From Chrysophaeum taylorii (Eukaryota > Sar > Pelagophyceae > Pelagomonadales > Pelagomonadaceae), in assembly GCA_029834535.1 (NCBI GenBank), contig JAQMWT010000031.1, forward strand, positions 1-31,028: a stretch of DNA of 31,028 nt. The letters run 5' to 3'. Positions 18,411 through 28,564 of this stretch are shown piece after piece. The notes beneath the pieces were generated by a model that was given only the letters and a program-made list of their open reading frames with translations, was not told the origin of the DNA and did not search any database. The position numbers and the translations under genes are program-made. How positions within the stretch are numbered: the first letter of the stretch is position 1; every line of letters begins with the position of its first letter.

Positions 18411-18880
18411 CTTGCGACTGCGGATCCCTGCTGCCGAGGGATTGCGCCGCGCGGGCCGGCGTCGGACGACGAGTTTTGCCCCACACCGCGCTGCTGGCCT
18501 TTGCGCGTCTCGGCCGCCGCCGCCGGGGAAGGAACGTGTTCCAACACGCTGCTGCGGGAGAAATAAAGTTCGCTCCTGCGCCGTCGCGATCCCGTCGACG
18601 CGCAGCTTTTCTCCAAGTGCTAGGAGGCCAATCCCAACGCGGACGCCGCGCGCTCGGGCTACGGGGTTTACGAATGCAGATCCGAAACCGCTTTTCTGTG
18701 CGACATGGAGTCGGGCAGGACCGCGCCCTCGGTCAACACGTCGGAGACCGCCAAGCGCGTCTCCGCCGAGCTGGGGGTGCAGCCGCGTCGCCACCGACGC
18801 CGATGTGCTCTTGGGCCAGTGCCGGCATCTTTAGCGAAGCTCCGGTCGATGATGAGGAATCTCTTCCGTATCCGCGACGG
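18411..18880 (+). pseudogene. Possible relic of glutamate N-acetyltransferase (ArgJ)
   Basis: Pieces in all three + frames resemble, in order, the N-terminal half of ArgJ, an arginine-synthesis enzyme. They are IPAAEGLRRAG (about 18,420), VSAAAAG and CSNTLLRE (about 18,510-18,560), EANPNADAARSGYG (about 18,625-18,667), SETAKRVSAELGVQP (about 18,742-18,786), and ASAGIFSEAPVDDE (about 18,819-18,860). They correspond to the family's P-x-G-F-x-A-A-G, A-A-G-x-F-x-x-N, G-N-A-N-A, A-E-x-L-G-V and A-S-T-G-V-I-G-E-P-L-P segments. At least three frameshifts would be needed, and the catalytic Thr region that follows is absent. High GC content inflates such matches, so this call is tentative. Confidence 0.3.
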
Positions 18881-19468
18881 CGCACGTACGGTCCGCGGGG
18901 ATCGCCGTAGCCCGCGCCTTCGCCACGTTGATCATCTACTACTACTACTACTACGACGACGGAGCTGGGGCCACTGGAAAAAAATTGCTGCCGAAGCGGT
19001 GGCGGGCGTCCGACGTCGCATCGCAGTACTCTGATGGCGACAGAGCCGGAACCGACGACGATTCCTGCGTCGGACTGCCCAGACTCTGCGGTTCGCGAGG
19101 GGCTTCGTTTTCCAGCACCGATGTGATGACCGCAGGCGAGGAAACAGTCTGGAGCTCAGCGATGGCATAACACAGGCTGGAGGAGAGCCCTCGTGTTTCG
19201 AAACTCGAGGCGGCCGTCGTGGTGAGCTTGAGGCTCAAGCCATCGTCCGCGTGCGGCACGAAGGCTTTGAATCGCTCGATGCACCAGGCCTTTCCCATGT
19301 AGTCTCAACCTTTGCGTCATCGTACGAGCGTCGACGACACCTCGACTCCACTACCTTGACGTCGTCGTCAACACGCCGATATCGATCCGTTGGATTCGTT
19401 CTTTTGGAAATCAACGGTACAGTCAAGAGGAAATCTACTTTTTCGGCACACCACCACCAGTTCGGAAG
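18881..19468. other. Spacer before the SPFH gene
   Basis: A (TAC)n run lies at about 18,937-18,955. No reading frame on either strand shows a recognisable domain. Open frames here are short or are extensions of antisense frames over the SPFH gene. The last 200 bp should hold that gene's promoter and leader. Confidence 0.45.
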
Positions 19469-20359
19469 ATGGCTGGCGGCTACTTGCGCGTCAACAACAG
19501 AGAGGAATACGTCGTACGAGCGCCGTGCTGCATCGCATTCCTGGTGATCATCGTGGTGGGGGGACTCGTGACGCTGTTTACGAGCGTTCGCATCGTCCAG
19601 CCTGCGCACGCTTGCGTCGTGAAGACGTTTGGGCACATATCCGATTCGGTGCTCGAACCCGGGATCCACGTGATCACGCCCCTGAGCACGCTGTGTTGCT
19701 TCTCGCTCCGCAAGCAGCTCCTCGAGACCGACAACTCGGTGCCAACGCAGGAAGGCTTGGCCGTCGATCTCGACGTGGCGATCATCTTCGCGTTGGACCC
19801 GGCAAAGGTGAAGACAATGTACGTCGAGGTTGGGGAGGACTACGTCAACACGGTGGTCGCCCCCGAGCTCGCGAGCGCCGTGCGCGACCTTACCGCTCAG
19901 CAGGAGGCCAAGGCCCTCTACACCTCCGGCCGCCAGGACATCCAGGACCGTCTGTTCGACGTCCTCAACAAAAAATTCGATCCCTATGGCGTCAAACTTC
20001 GGGACGTCCTCCTCAAGTCCGTCAAACTCCCGGCGATGCTCACGAGCGCGATCGAGGCCAAGGCCCGCGTCGAGCAGGAGGCTGAGCAAATGTCCGCCGT
20101 TCTTGACAAGGAAAAGTCCGAGGCCGAGCGGAAGCGGATCGAAGCCCAGGGCATCGCCGACTTCCAGGCCATCGTCAGCCAGGGCATCTCCGCCCAGCTC
20201 CTCCAGTGGAAGGGGATCGAAGCCACCGAAAAGTTCGCGCAGTCGCCCAACGCCAAGGTCGTCCTCGTCGGCAACTCGGGCGCCTCCCTCCCCGTCCTGC
20301 TCTCGACGGGCTCCATCGGGGACTTCGACGACCCCCCCACCACTCATCAAACAGGGTAA
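19469..20359 (+). CDS. SPFH/Band 7 (prohibitin-like) membrane protein
   Basis: SPFH proteins form large ring-like scaffolds on membranes. The 296-residue protein has one membrane segment (residues about 20-38, IAFLVIIVVGGLVTLF), then an SPFH domain: VQPAHACVVKTFG (43-55), EPGIHVITPL (63-72), LRKQLLETDNSVPTQEGL (80-97), DLDVAIIFALDP (100-111), and YGVKLRDVLLKSVKLP (173-188). A helical coiled-coil region rich in Glu, Lys and Ala (about 190-255) follows, with AIEAKARVEQEAE and AERKRIEAQGI, as in prohibitins and related families. The C-terminus ends with a conserved-looking VVLVGNSG and an acidic tail. The topology fits a small N-terminal end and a large domain on the opposite face. The stop lies 11 bp before the DUF1415 start. 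Prohibitin itself is not certain, since the subfamily cannot be fixed by eye. Confidence 0.9.
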   Translation: MAGGYLRVNNREEYVVRAPCCIAFLVIIVVGGLVTLFTSVRIVQPAHACVVKTFGHISDSVLEPGIHVITPLSTLCCFSLRKQLLETDNSVPTQEGLAVDLDVAIIFALDPAKVKTMYVEVGEDYVNTVVAPELASAVRDLTAQQEAKALYTSGRQDIQDRLFDVLNKKFDPYGVKLRDVLLKSVKLPAMLTSAIEAKARVEQEAEQMSAVLDKEKSEAERKRIEAQGIADFQAIVSQGISAQLLQWKGIEATEKFAQSPNAKVVLVGNSGASLPVLLSTGSIGDFDDPPTTHQTG

Positions 20360-20370
20360 GTAGTAGAAGC

Positions 20371-21318
20371 ATGCTGGTGCTGCTCTTCGGACTGGCCGCT
20401 GCGGTGTCGTCGCCGGTAAAATGGGAATCGGCGGCGGCGGCGCCGCACGAGGTGTCGGCCGCCGTGTTCGGGGCAATCGAGGCGGGACGAGACATCGAGC
20501 TCTGTCTTCCAAAGTGTCGGAATCGACGCGCGCTGCAGCGCGTCGCGACAATAGCCGCCGAACTTGGTGGCGTCGAGGTGAGGGTACGCCCGCCCGTCGT
20601 GACGTTTCGGGTCAAGGAGTACCGGAACGCGACGCAGACGGACGGGATCCCCGCGACCCGAGCGTGGGTTGACGAGGTGCTCGCAGGTCGGCGCCTCTGC
20701 CCCTACACCGAGTCGTGCCGACGGGCGGCGACGGGCTTGCTACCGCGAGTAGCGCCCGGTCCCGTGGATGTGCGCACGGCCCAAGGCGCGCCGGGGCTCG
20801 CGGCCGAGATGTGGCGCGCCGTCTGCGACCTCGCGACCCGGCCCGAGGACGAAATCGCGACCGTGCTTATAGCCGCGCCCGACCTCGATGCCTCCTTCGA
20901 TGACTTCCGCCGGCTCTGCGACGACGTCCTCGAAAAGTCGCTCGAGGCCTCGAACGCTCTAGACATCGTCGGGAGGGCCTGGTTCCATCCCAAGTACCGC
21001 TGCGACGGGACTACGACGACGATTATGCCGGGCCACGCGCTCCCGGCGCGCCAGGTCGCGACCTACGTAGCCCGTTACTACCCCGACACCCGACTTTCGC
21101 TCGACGCGATTTCCGCGGCGAACGACAGAGTGCGCCAGACACCCCACGCGACCGTCAATCTCCTGCGCCGCAGCCACCTCGACGCGGCCCAGCGCGCGGA
21201 GCTCGACCGCGCGCGGCGCACCTCGAACCGCCACAGACCCAACCACATCTACGCCCGGAACATCATCGAATTTGCTACTTATGGCGGCACAGAAAAACCA
21301 CTCCCGACCCCCTGGTGA
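20371..21318 (+). CDS. DUF1415 family protein, 3' end altered by LTR insertion
   Basis: The 315-residue product contains a DUF1415 domain (residues about 95-300): TRAWVDEVLAGRRLCPYTES, where the family has L-N-L-C-P-F, then ATVLIAAPDL (163-172), FDDFRRLCDDVLEKSL (176-191), WFHPKYRCDG (204-213), and near the end TPHATVNLLRRSHLDAA and YARNI. DUF1415 is widespread in bacteria and some algae and has no established reaction. The first 15 residues (MLVLLFGLAAAVSSP) look like a signal peptide, and residues about 15-90 are an extension not typical of the family. ATG 20,371 is the only sensible start, 11 bp after the SPFH stop. The last 11 residues, from residue 305, and the stop are encoded by the retrotransposon LTR starting at 21,282. 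The gene may still work because the domain appears nearly complete. Confidence 0.85.
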   Translation: MLVLLFGLAAAVSSPVKWESAAAAPHEVSAAVFGAIEAGRDIELCLPKCRNRRALQRVATIAAELGGVEVRVRPPVVTFRVKEYRNATQTDGIPATRAWVDEVLAGRRLCPYTESCRRAATGLLPRVAPGPVDVRTAQGAPGLAAEMWRAVCDLATRPEDEIATVLIAAPDLDASFDDFRRLCDDVLEKSLEASNALDIVGRAWFHPKYRCDGTTTTIMPGHALPARQVATYVARYYPDTRLSLDAISAANDRVRQTPHATVNLLRRSHLDAAQRAELDRARRTSNRHRPNHIYARNIIEFATYGGTEKPLPTPW

Positions 21319-21591
21319 CAAAGGGGGCACTCGCCGACTCGTCCTAGACCTCACTGAACGACGAAAACACGAACTCGGGGTCGGATATGCTCGCCGCACA
21401 CCTTGCTCTCACGCTCACCACCTAGCCTCTCAACAAGATGGAGAGATGGTATATGATAGCAAGAATGCTGCAAGAATGCTTCTCACAAGAGAGAGGTATG
21501 ATGTCACTAGGAAGGTAGGGAAAGGCGTCCCGTTGATATCAAGCCTCGAGAGGAAGGAAGGGTAAGCCTTAGCGGTCAGGAGCTGCCGCCA
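21282..21591 (-). repeat. Gypsy element 3' LTR
   Basis: The stretch begins TGGCGGCACAGAAAAACC and matches 30,781 onward in the same orientation, with about a dozen differences in the first 108 positions by eye and more beyond. The pol remains between the copies read on the - strand, so this is the 3' LTR. The outer end is well defined. The inner end is inferred from TGCCGCCA at about 21,584-21,591, the inverse of the outer TGGCGGCA, followed by a possible polypurine tract on the - strand (about 21,592-21,607). The visible length is about 310 bp. Confidence 0.75.
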
Positions 21592-21627
21592 CAGGACGGA
21601 CTCCCCTGGCGAGAATACGAGCTGCCC

Positions 21628-22866
21628 TCAGCGAGTCCGGCGAGAATCACGACCCGTGGCTGAATGAGCGTCTAGGGAACGAAAAATCTTCTTGTAGACA
21701 CGTTCACACGACAGGTGTGCGGGAACGCGTCCACTACGCAAAGTGAACTTAGGAATCAACACATCGATCTCATGCGGGGCGAAGTCGGTGACACAAGGAG
21801 TGGTACTGTTGTTGACCTTGGTCTTGTCGGTGAAACTGCGACCGTCCACGTCCTTGTATTATTCCGGCTTAAGCTTACGAATAGAGAGATGTGAGGTAGG
21901 CTTGTAATAAGAAACCTTGTCATGGGTACCAAGATCAGCATAAAAATGCAGAGCGACTCGATCATTCACAAAATCATAGGACTCATAAACTTCAGCTACG
22001 TAAATCTATCTTCTTTCGCCAATCGGACCGTTTGTTATCCGGAATCCGAAAGATAACGAACTTACCATGCTTGTAATCATCCCGAAAGGTCTCCTTGGGC
22101 TTGGGCACAGCTCGATCGACCACTGGAGAAACCATCACAGGGGTGATCTGGCTAACATGAACACAACGGCGTTCAGGAGGAGAATCAAGAGACTCGATCC
22201 TGTAAGTGACCGGAGACAAGCGTTCCAAAATAACGAATGGACCGCGCCATTCCGGTCGAAGCTTGTTCTGAAGAAAAGGGATGTAGAGCAGAACATGTGA
22301 ACTTCCTCATACTCCACATCGACATGGTCCGCATTGTAAGCGAGACGTTGTTTGCGAAGAGCCTTCTCGCGAGCTTCGTTCACCGTAGCGGTATAGAACT
22401 TCAGCCTCTCGCGAGTCTCTGCCACAACATCGGAGCGAGTTTTCGGTAGGCGGCGGACATTAAGATCCATGATCGTACAATCTGTTGGCAATAGAGGCTG
22501 CCGGTTGAGACGAAGCATGAACGGCGAGATCTGAGTTCCCGGAATAAACTTACGATTGTAGCAAAAAGCAATGTACTTCGCGAATTCGGGCCAGTCCGTG
22601 ATCTTGCGGTTTTGAAGACACGCCCGGAGGAAAGCCTAGATAAAGCGGTTGACCCTTTCCGCAGGATTAGCCTGAGCATGATACGGAATCGTGGTACTAT
22701 ACCGAACATTGAAGAGATGACAAAACTCTTCCATCAATTTGTTGATGAACTCTTTCCCATTGTCGGTACGAATCCTCTGAGGTAGATAACCTTTGAGTAA
22801 TATATTCGCGACAAAAGACTCGAGGATTGACTCAGCAGTCTTATGGTATAGTACGTCAAAAATCAA
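21628..22866 (-). pseudogene. Gypsy integrase core end, GPF/Y module and C-terminal extension
   Basis: Read on the - strand, this continues the integrase catalytic core with RIRTDNGKEF (catalytic D) and NPAERVNRF (catalytic E), split by a TAG at 22,636-22,638. A GPF/Y module follows, with KLRPEWRGPFVILER and VTYRIES and VHVSQITPV, reached through a frameshift near 22,295. After it comes about 130 residues of extension, including KFVIFRIPDNKRSDW, YVAEVYESYDF, RVALHFYADLG and SHLSIRKLKPE. Further damage is a frameshift near 22,000 and a TAA at 21,859-21,861. The extension is not a recognisable chromodomain but has the alternating pattern of a small beta-barrel. The reading frame ends about 35 bp before the inferred LTR edge. 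Confidence 0.75.
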
Positions 22867-22899
22867 GAAATGAGAAAATGGATCAAAAAAGATGATCAG

Positions 22900-24785
22900 T
22901 TATGTCTCGGGACTAGCACTGGTCAAAGGTCCGAACAAATCCATACAAAGGACGGCGCAATTACCATCATACACCGGTTGCTGAAGCAGACCTGCTCTCT
23001 TTGGTTCAGGCGTACGAGCCTTCTTGCACACTATGCAACCAGCAACATAAGCACCCACCTCATTAGACACATGGGGCCACCAAAAACGTTCAAGTATCGA
23101 CTGCACTGTACTTTGACGACCCATGTGACCATCATTGAGAGGTGTGACATGGTACAATCGGATGATGCGCGTCCGTAAAGTTCGGGGTGCGACTATCATC
23201 GGGCGCACGTCAGATGCGGCACGGTGGGGAACTCCTTTCACCACTTGATAGCGATAATTGGCTCCGTACCGACGAAGAGAATGGCCCTGAGCCATGCGAT
23301 AACGAATGTCCTCGCATGTAGCATCAGTGATCTGCTCTTTGGCTATCTCTTCCAAAGTCAAATTATCCGGAATCATGTCGATGTACTCTTGGTAATCATC
23401 GGCATCATGGAAAATACTAGGCTGGGTCTGCAGACGTTGCTTCTGACGTTGTTTCGTAGCATGAGACGCGACCAATTGCATCGGATCATCGAGGACCTCT
23501 TCCTCTTCCTCCACAGGCAGCTCGGTCGTAACAAACGACAGAATGACATGGCACCCAGGTAAAGGTACTCCTTCATCATCGACAGGGCGAGGAAGTTCTT
23601 GGCAAACAATATACGCGTGGTTCAAGGGTTCACCAAACTCATCCGTCTCGATGACATGATCTATAGGATTGCGAGAGAGACAGTCAGGGATACTCATTCC
23701 CGGCGACTTTCCTGGTTTGTAGCCCAATTCAGGATCAAAATTGGCGAGCCGCATCGCCCATCGAGCCCACTGCCCAGACGAGTGCTTCGCCTTTCGTAAA
23801 AACGTCAAGTTGCGATGATCCGTTTCAAGGATCGTCTTCTGACCTTCGATATAAGAGCGGAAATGCTCAAGAGAAAGAATAACTGCCAGTAGCTCTAGCC
23901 GGCGAGGCTCATAGTTCCGCATCTCTTTCGGCACAGCTCGGCTCCAATACTCAATTACTCGTTCCTGTCGTGTCACCTTGCCGGTTTCGTCCTTGACTTC
24001 CACGAGCTGAAAAAGATACGCGCCCAGACCATCCTTGGAAGCATCCGAGCGGATCTGAAAGGGAAGATCGTAGTCAGGATGATAAACTCCGCGAGAGTCC
24101 ACCAAAGCTCCAATGATCGTGTCCCATGCCTTTTGGCACTCAGGCGTCCACTCAAACTTAACGCCTTCAAGACACAATCGCCTAAGCGGCTCCACAATCT
24201 TCGAATAATTCTTCACATATCGGCAGCAATAGTTGCTCATGCCGATGAAAGATCGAATCTGGGTCTTCGGGGACGTGTTAGGCAACGTACCGGGAATCGG
24301 CATCTGCTGCAACGCTTCTAACGTCTTGGGATCCGGCTTCAAGCCTTCCGGAGTCGAAATATGTCCCAAAAACTCGATTTCATCCTTGAGGAGGTGGAAC
24401 TTCGAAGTTCGTCCACTATATCCTCGCTGTGCTAAATGGCACAACACTTCAATCAAAACTTGTAAATGTCGATGGAGTTCATCCGATCCCATCATAATAT
24501 CGTCGACAAACGCGACCAAGTCCTTATACATCCATGTGGACAAATCGCTAGCCATCTGCTTACAAAAGAGAGCTCCTGCCGTTTTCACGCCTAGAGGCGA
24601 GCGCAAGAAACTATGGGCTCCAAGTGGACTAACCATCGTAACGGCGCCCTGAGCAGCGGCGTCCAAACGTAGGTTATGATAACCCCATCGAATATCAATG
24701 CACGTCCGCCAACGGCGCATGGCAAAAAAAGCCTAAGCATCATCTTGACGAATATTCGGCCAACTGTCATTGACCAGCTGATCAT
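22900..24785 (-). pseudogene. Gypsy reverse transcriptase, RNase H and integrase N-half
   Basis: On the - strand a long open frame carries, in order, the RT palm with CIDIRWGYHNLRL and the active-site AFVDDIMMGS, the RT thumb (FLGHISTPEGLKP), RNase H (RSDASKDGLGAYL, RRLELLAVI, ETDHRNLTFL), a linker, the integrase zinc-binding H-x-H-x-C-x-x-C pattern (GHMG followed by CIVCKK), and the first integrase core Asp (CMDLFGPL). The order RT, RNase H, integrase is that of Gypsy rather than Copia. A frameshift near 24,785 and a TAG at 24,733-24,735 break the RT, and a TAA at 22,900-22,902 breaks the integrase. The copy is therefore inactive on its own, although most motifs are intact, which suggests moderate age. 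Confidence 0.92.
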
Positions 24786-25528
24786 TTGAGCTGACGCAAG
24801 TCAACTGCAGCACGAAAGGCATCCGACGTCCCGGCCTCTGCTCCCTTCTTAGGCAGCATCAGTACAGGGAATCCCCACGGAGAGTTCGCCGGTCGGATGA
24901 CTCCATCGCGATACCACTCAGCGATCTGCTTTCTGAGACACTCGAGCTTTGCTGGCGTCAACCTATAAGGCGTCATCTTGATCGGTCGTGGGTTTGCGTC
25001 TTTAAATCGCAGAGAAACCGGTGGCGAGTCCACGGGTCTCATAATCGGATCAAAAAAAGCCCACGCGCATTGCACGCAGTGGCTCAACATCATCATCGCA
25101 TCATCATCCAGATGCGGGTTGTCGGGAATTCCCAGTTCTCGAACAACCTTTTCGACTTCTTCCTTCGTCGGAATTACGACTTTCATCGCCTCATTGTCCT
25201 TGACGTGCTCCGGAATCTGCGGTAACGGTACACCGTCCGCATCGCGCGGCGCATCCTTCCATGGCACATCGAACTTTTCTTCGTATTTGAACCTCACCTC
25301 AGGGTGGCTCTTATTGATCTTTTCACCTTTGACGCGCACATTCGGCTCGCTCCTTACTTTCGGCTCCTGTTCAGGTTCAGGATCCGGCGGAACGTCCACT
25401 TTTGATTGTCGGGGGGGGGCAGCAGAAAAAGCATGAGCCGTCCCCGGCGCATCTGTTGGAAGCGGAAGCATAGGGACTTCTGGCGGTTCCCATTTAGTGG
25501 GATCCTGGAGATCATCTTTTGACACCAA
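24782..25528 (-). pseudogene. Gypsy pol, linker and start of reverse transcriptase
   Basis: The frame starts with a proline- and acid-rich linker (VPPDPEPEQEPKVRSEPN) and ends with the conserved start of Gypsy RT: RPIKMTPYRLTPAKLECL, the VIRPANSPWGFPVLMLPKK segment (family S-P-W-A-S-P-V-V-x-V-x-K-K-D), and RAAVDLRQL. It then hits a stop by a one-base frameshift, and the next RT motif continues in another frame. The bulk of the linker has no recognisable domain. Protein-like sequence continues upstream in the same frame for about 15 codons without a start, so the true N-terminus lies further away. Confidence 0.85.
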
Positions 25529-25639
25529 CTTAACGACACAGTACGCGTATTTAACAGCGGAGTCTGTACGTGACGAGGGTGGTCGGAGATTCGCAAATAA
25601 CTGTGCGCAGATCGACTGCTAAAACTCGCAAGAGTTGTT

Positions 25640-27171
25640 GGAGGGACGACAGGCGCTAAATGTTGGAACGATGTGTCTTAGACAAGCTAGCCCAATCATG
25701 GTCCACCGGCATCGTGAGCAACTCGGCCGTCATCTCGAGAGTCAAAGGCTGAGTGTCCGAGCGATGCGGTCCCAAACGAAGAGGAACTCGCGTATCGGTG
25801 TAAGCCGTATCTGTTGCTTCTCTCGACGAGCCGAGATTATTCAGCTGGAGCAGGTGGCGTTCATGAGCGTAACCTAAAGCTGCAGCAAATTTTGTTGCAT
25901 ATTCACGCGTCTTCGGAGCCTCTTGCAAGTGCAGTAGGTGACTGGAAACCAACAATCGCACGCGAGAGCTCATCAGAGTGGGCGTGATATCATGAAAATT
26001 GACGACGTACACGTAAGGGTGAAAGCGCGCTATATAAGAAATAATGGGGACGCCTGTTCAATCAGCCACATCATGAAGCCAGCCATTTACACAGCTTCAT
26101 CGTCCAGTTAGTGGCCGTAACACCCCTGCCATCTCTGGATGTCAAGTTGCAGAGTGCGGAATAAACGCAGGGTGGAGGCATACACATCGACGATGACCAT
26201 TCTGCTTCAGGCAAATAAGCGATCAATCGGAGGGTCGAGTCATATCGTCGCAGGCGTGTGCTGAACCACAGGTATCTTCGGAAAATTTTCTGATGAACCT
26301 TGTTGGCAGCTGTTGAAGAGTCAAAGCAAGACGACTCGAAACGACGTCCCGCACTGGCTCACTCGTTGCAGTCCAAAGTACTTCCTCCGGTGCCGCTAAA
26401 GCATCACAACCTTGCGATGTGATCGGCACCCAGTGGACCTTTTCAAACCTTCGGCGAATCTCGCCTTCTGTAACTTCTCGGCTTTTCTTTTCCTCCTCGT
26501 CAGTTCGTCGGTTGAAATCGTCGTTACCGAGCGTTTCTGACGAAATTCTTCTTCTTATCGGCAGAAGGAGCGCGCACTGCACCGAGCTCAAAAGCATCGG
26601 TCAGGGAGCCGCATCGCCTTGAGTCAGGTGGCTTGCGACCGAAACAGTGAATGATAGGTTAGCCTTGTTAGATTCGGCTTCACCATCCTTCGTTAAATCG
26701 TCGACCGTCTCAGCATTCAGCTCGTCATCAAAACAAACAATATCGCCCAAAGCGAGAACTTCACCTTGAGTAATCACGGTCGGCACATCCTGGTTAGGGG
26801 ATGCCACTCGATCTGCGAACTTATCATGATCCTCAGGAGAAGAACACACATCGACTACCCAGTTGCTCGTACCCAGAAGACGTAGCAACGAAAACTTGCC
26901 CAGTTTCCATGAGCTCTGAAAGAGCGACTGGCACGCAGTAGTGCGCCCAGGGTCGACCTTCATCGTGCGCGCAGCATAGGCTATCACTTCATAAATCGCT
27001 GTTCGAACTTCGAGAAGGCGTAACTGGAGGGATCCCCAGGTCGTCGAAGCTCCCGCTCGTTTCGGCGGTGGACGCTGGAGGTCTTCATCTTGCACAAGCG
27101 AGCGTAGACTCGGTTCTCAACTGTGCTCAGGCTCTTTTGCATCGCATGGTGCTGTTGCCCATAAACCTGAA
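25640..27171 (-). pseudogene. Gypsy internal region, unassigned fragments
   Basis: The best frame runs from 27,095 to 26,223 on the - strand, with one in-frame stop at 26,601-26,603, and would encode about 290 residues. It includes acidic and charged segments (RTDEEEKKSREVTEGEIRRR) and no domain that I recognise. A shorter frame lies at 25,656-26,012. By position, between a protease-like segment and RT, it could be part of gag-pol or an added domain. Confidence 0.4.
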
Positions 27172-27855
27172 CTACCACGGGATTGCGCTCGTCATTAAGT
27201 TGTTCTGAACGTCAAAATCGGAGAATCGACTCATCGATCCTGCACCTTTAACTTCTTGCGCCCATAGGCGACTTGTGTGCGGAAACGCAATGCGATTTCG
27301 CGGGTAGTCCACTATGGCTCCCAACACGAATATCGCGCGCTCCCTGCAAAAATAGATGATTAGAATCGGCCACAATGGCAACAACTGGAACGGCCACGTC
27401 GTCCGCGAGCGCAATTCGCAATGCGACCCATTTGTGGATAGTCGTGTTCAATCCTGACCCATACAGGGTGCGCTCGACTGGAAGATCGCCCCGGTCAAGG
27501 ATGATGCTATCCTTGCCAGTTTTCGACCATCCCACGACAAATATAGGAGACTCAGCCATTCCACCCACGCGTAAAGTCGTTGCGAACTTCGGCCGGTCTC
27601 GTCGTCTATAAATATGACCAATACGTAAACGTAAGTGTACCAGGGTCCAAAGAACCGATGGTGATGAGTCTCTCGATCTTTCCCATCGCGGCGAAAGTGC
27701 AGTGTGATGACATGTATCGTCTCCGGTTTCGCATCGCCCGGCATCTGCATCGTCACCGCGCCATATCTGGCGTTCCATCTCGCCTCTGAATCTATATTGG
27801 CGCTCGCCGCTTCGGCTGCTTCCTCATTCCCAGTTTCGCTGACAACAAACGACAC
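27172..27855 (-). pseudogene. Possible Gypsy aspartic protease, frameshifted
   Basis: On the - strand, IILDRGDLPVERTLYG begins a stretch that could be a retropepsin with Arg in place of the usual Ser/Thr of the D-S/T-G motif. It continues with VALRIALADDVAVPVVAIV and, in another frame, FVLGAIVDYPRNRIAF, resembling the family's closing L-G-x-D-x-L then I-D-Y-x-x-x-x-I-x-F. The order and spacing fit a protease of about 100 residues between gag and RT. The active-site match is weak and at least one frameshift is present, so this is tentative. Confidence 0.35.
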
Positions 27856-28077
27856 TTATCAATCGGAGGCACATATATCGCTATCTTTCTGCAATCGTCG
27901 TTTCTCGTCCATCAAATCGGACATTCCCGTCAACTCCTCATCGCCGCGGCTGTGGTCTGCTCTGCTGCGACCAAAACTGTCGGCTAAAACATCGGCTAAA
28001 ACGTTAAACATCGGCAAAACGGTCTCGCTAAAACGGTTCTTAGGGGGAGGCGTAGGAAAAAGATATAGTCCCTGACG

Positions 28078-28564
28078 TCAACTCAAAAATGTCAACATCG
28101 TGAACTGTGCAAGACATGCACATTGACGATGGGGACACTGGAACCTGCGGCATGGGTTCGTCGGTCTCCGAATCTGAGTCTTTCCAGTAGTGCGGAGAAT
28201 CCAAAGTAATCTGATATTGCTTTGTATACGACCGACCACCGAACGATCGGCGTGGTATTGCTCCTGTTGCAAGCGATGGCGCTCGTCACAGCGGCATCGG
28301 CAACATCATCGGAGACTCGGGCGGGGCGCGCCGTCGGGTAAGGACAACTCTCGACGATGGCGGCGCGTCGCATAAAGATTGGAACGCGAAAGTTGCGCTC
28401 GAATGTCCCGAACTATCCTGATATCGGCCTCCGTCATATTCGTCATCGCGTTGTCGATGACGTCTGTGCCGGCGCGAATTGCGACTAGAGCTCCGGCTAT
28501 GGCGGCGACGGCGGGGACTCGGGCTGGTTTGAGGAGTATTGGCCTTTCGATCAGGGCTCTTGCT
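28078..28564 (-). other. Gypsy internal region, no domain recognised
   Basis: Overlapping - strand frames of 64 and 93 codons cover this stretch. Neither has a recognisable motif, although one has a CPHRQCACLAQF segment that loosely resembles a zinc knuckle. It lies where the end of gag would be expected. Confidence 0.25.

Noticed and set aside
19235..20551. Antisense open frame of 438 codons over the SPFH gene
   Set aside because: Same cause. The SPFH motifs are on the + strand, and the antisense translation has no family resemblance.
16115..21318. A bacterial operon or contamination
   Set aside because: The 17 and 11 bp gaps look bacterial, and DUF1415 is common in bacteria. However, an LTR retrotransposon is inserted into the last gene, and no Shine-Dalgarno-like sites precede the starts.
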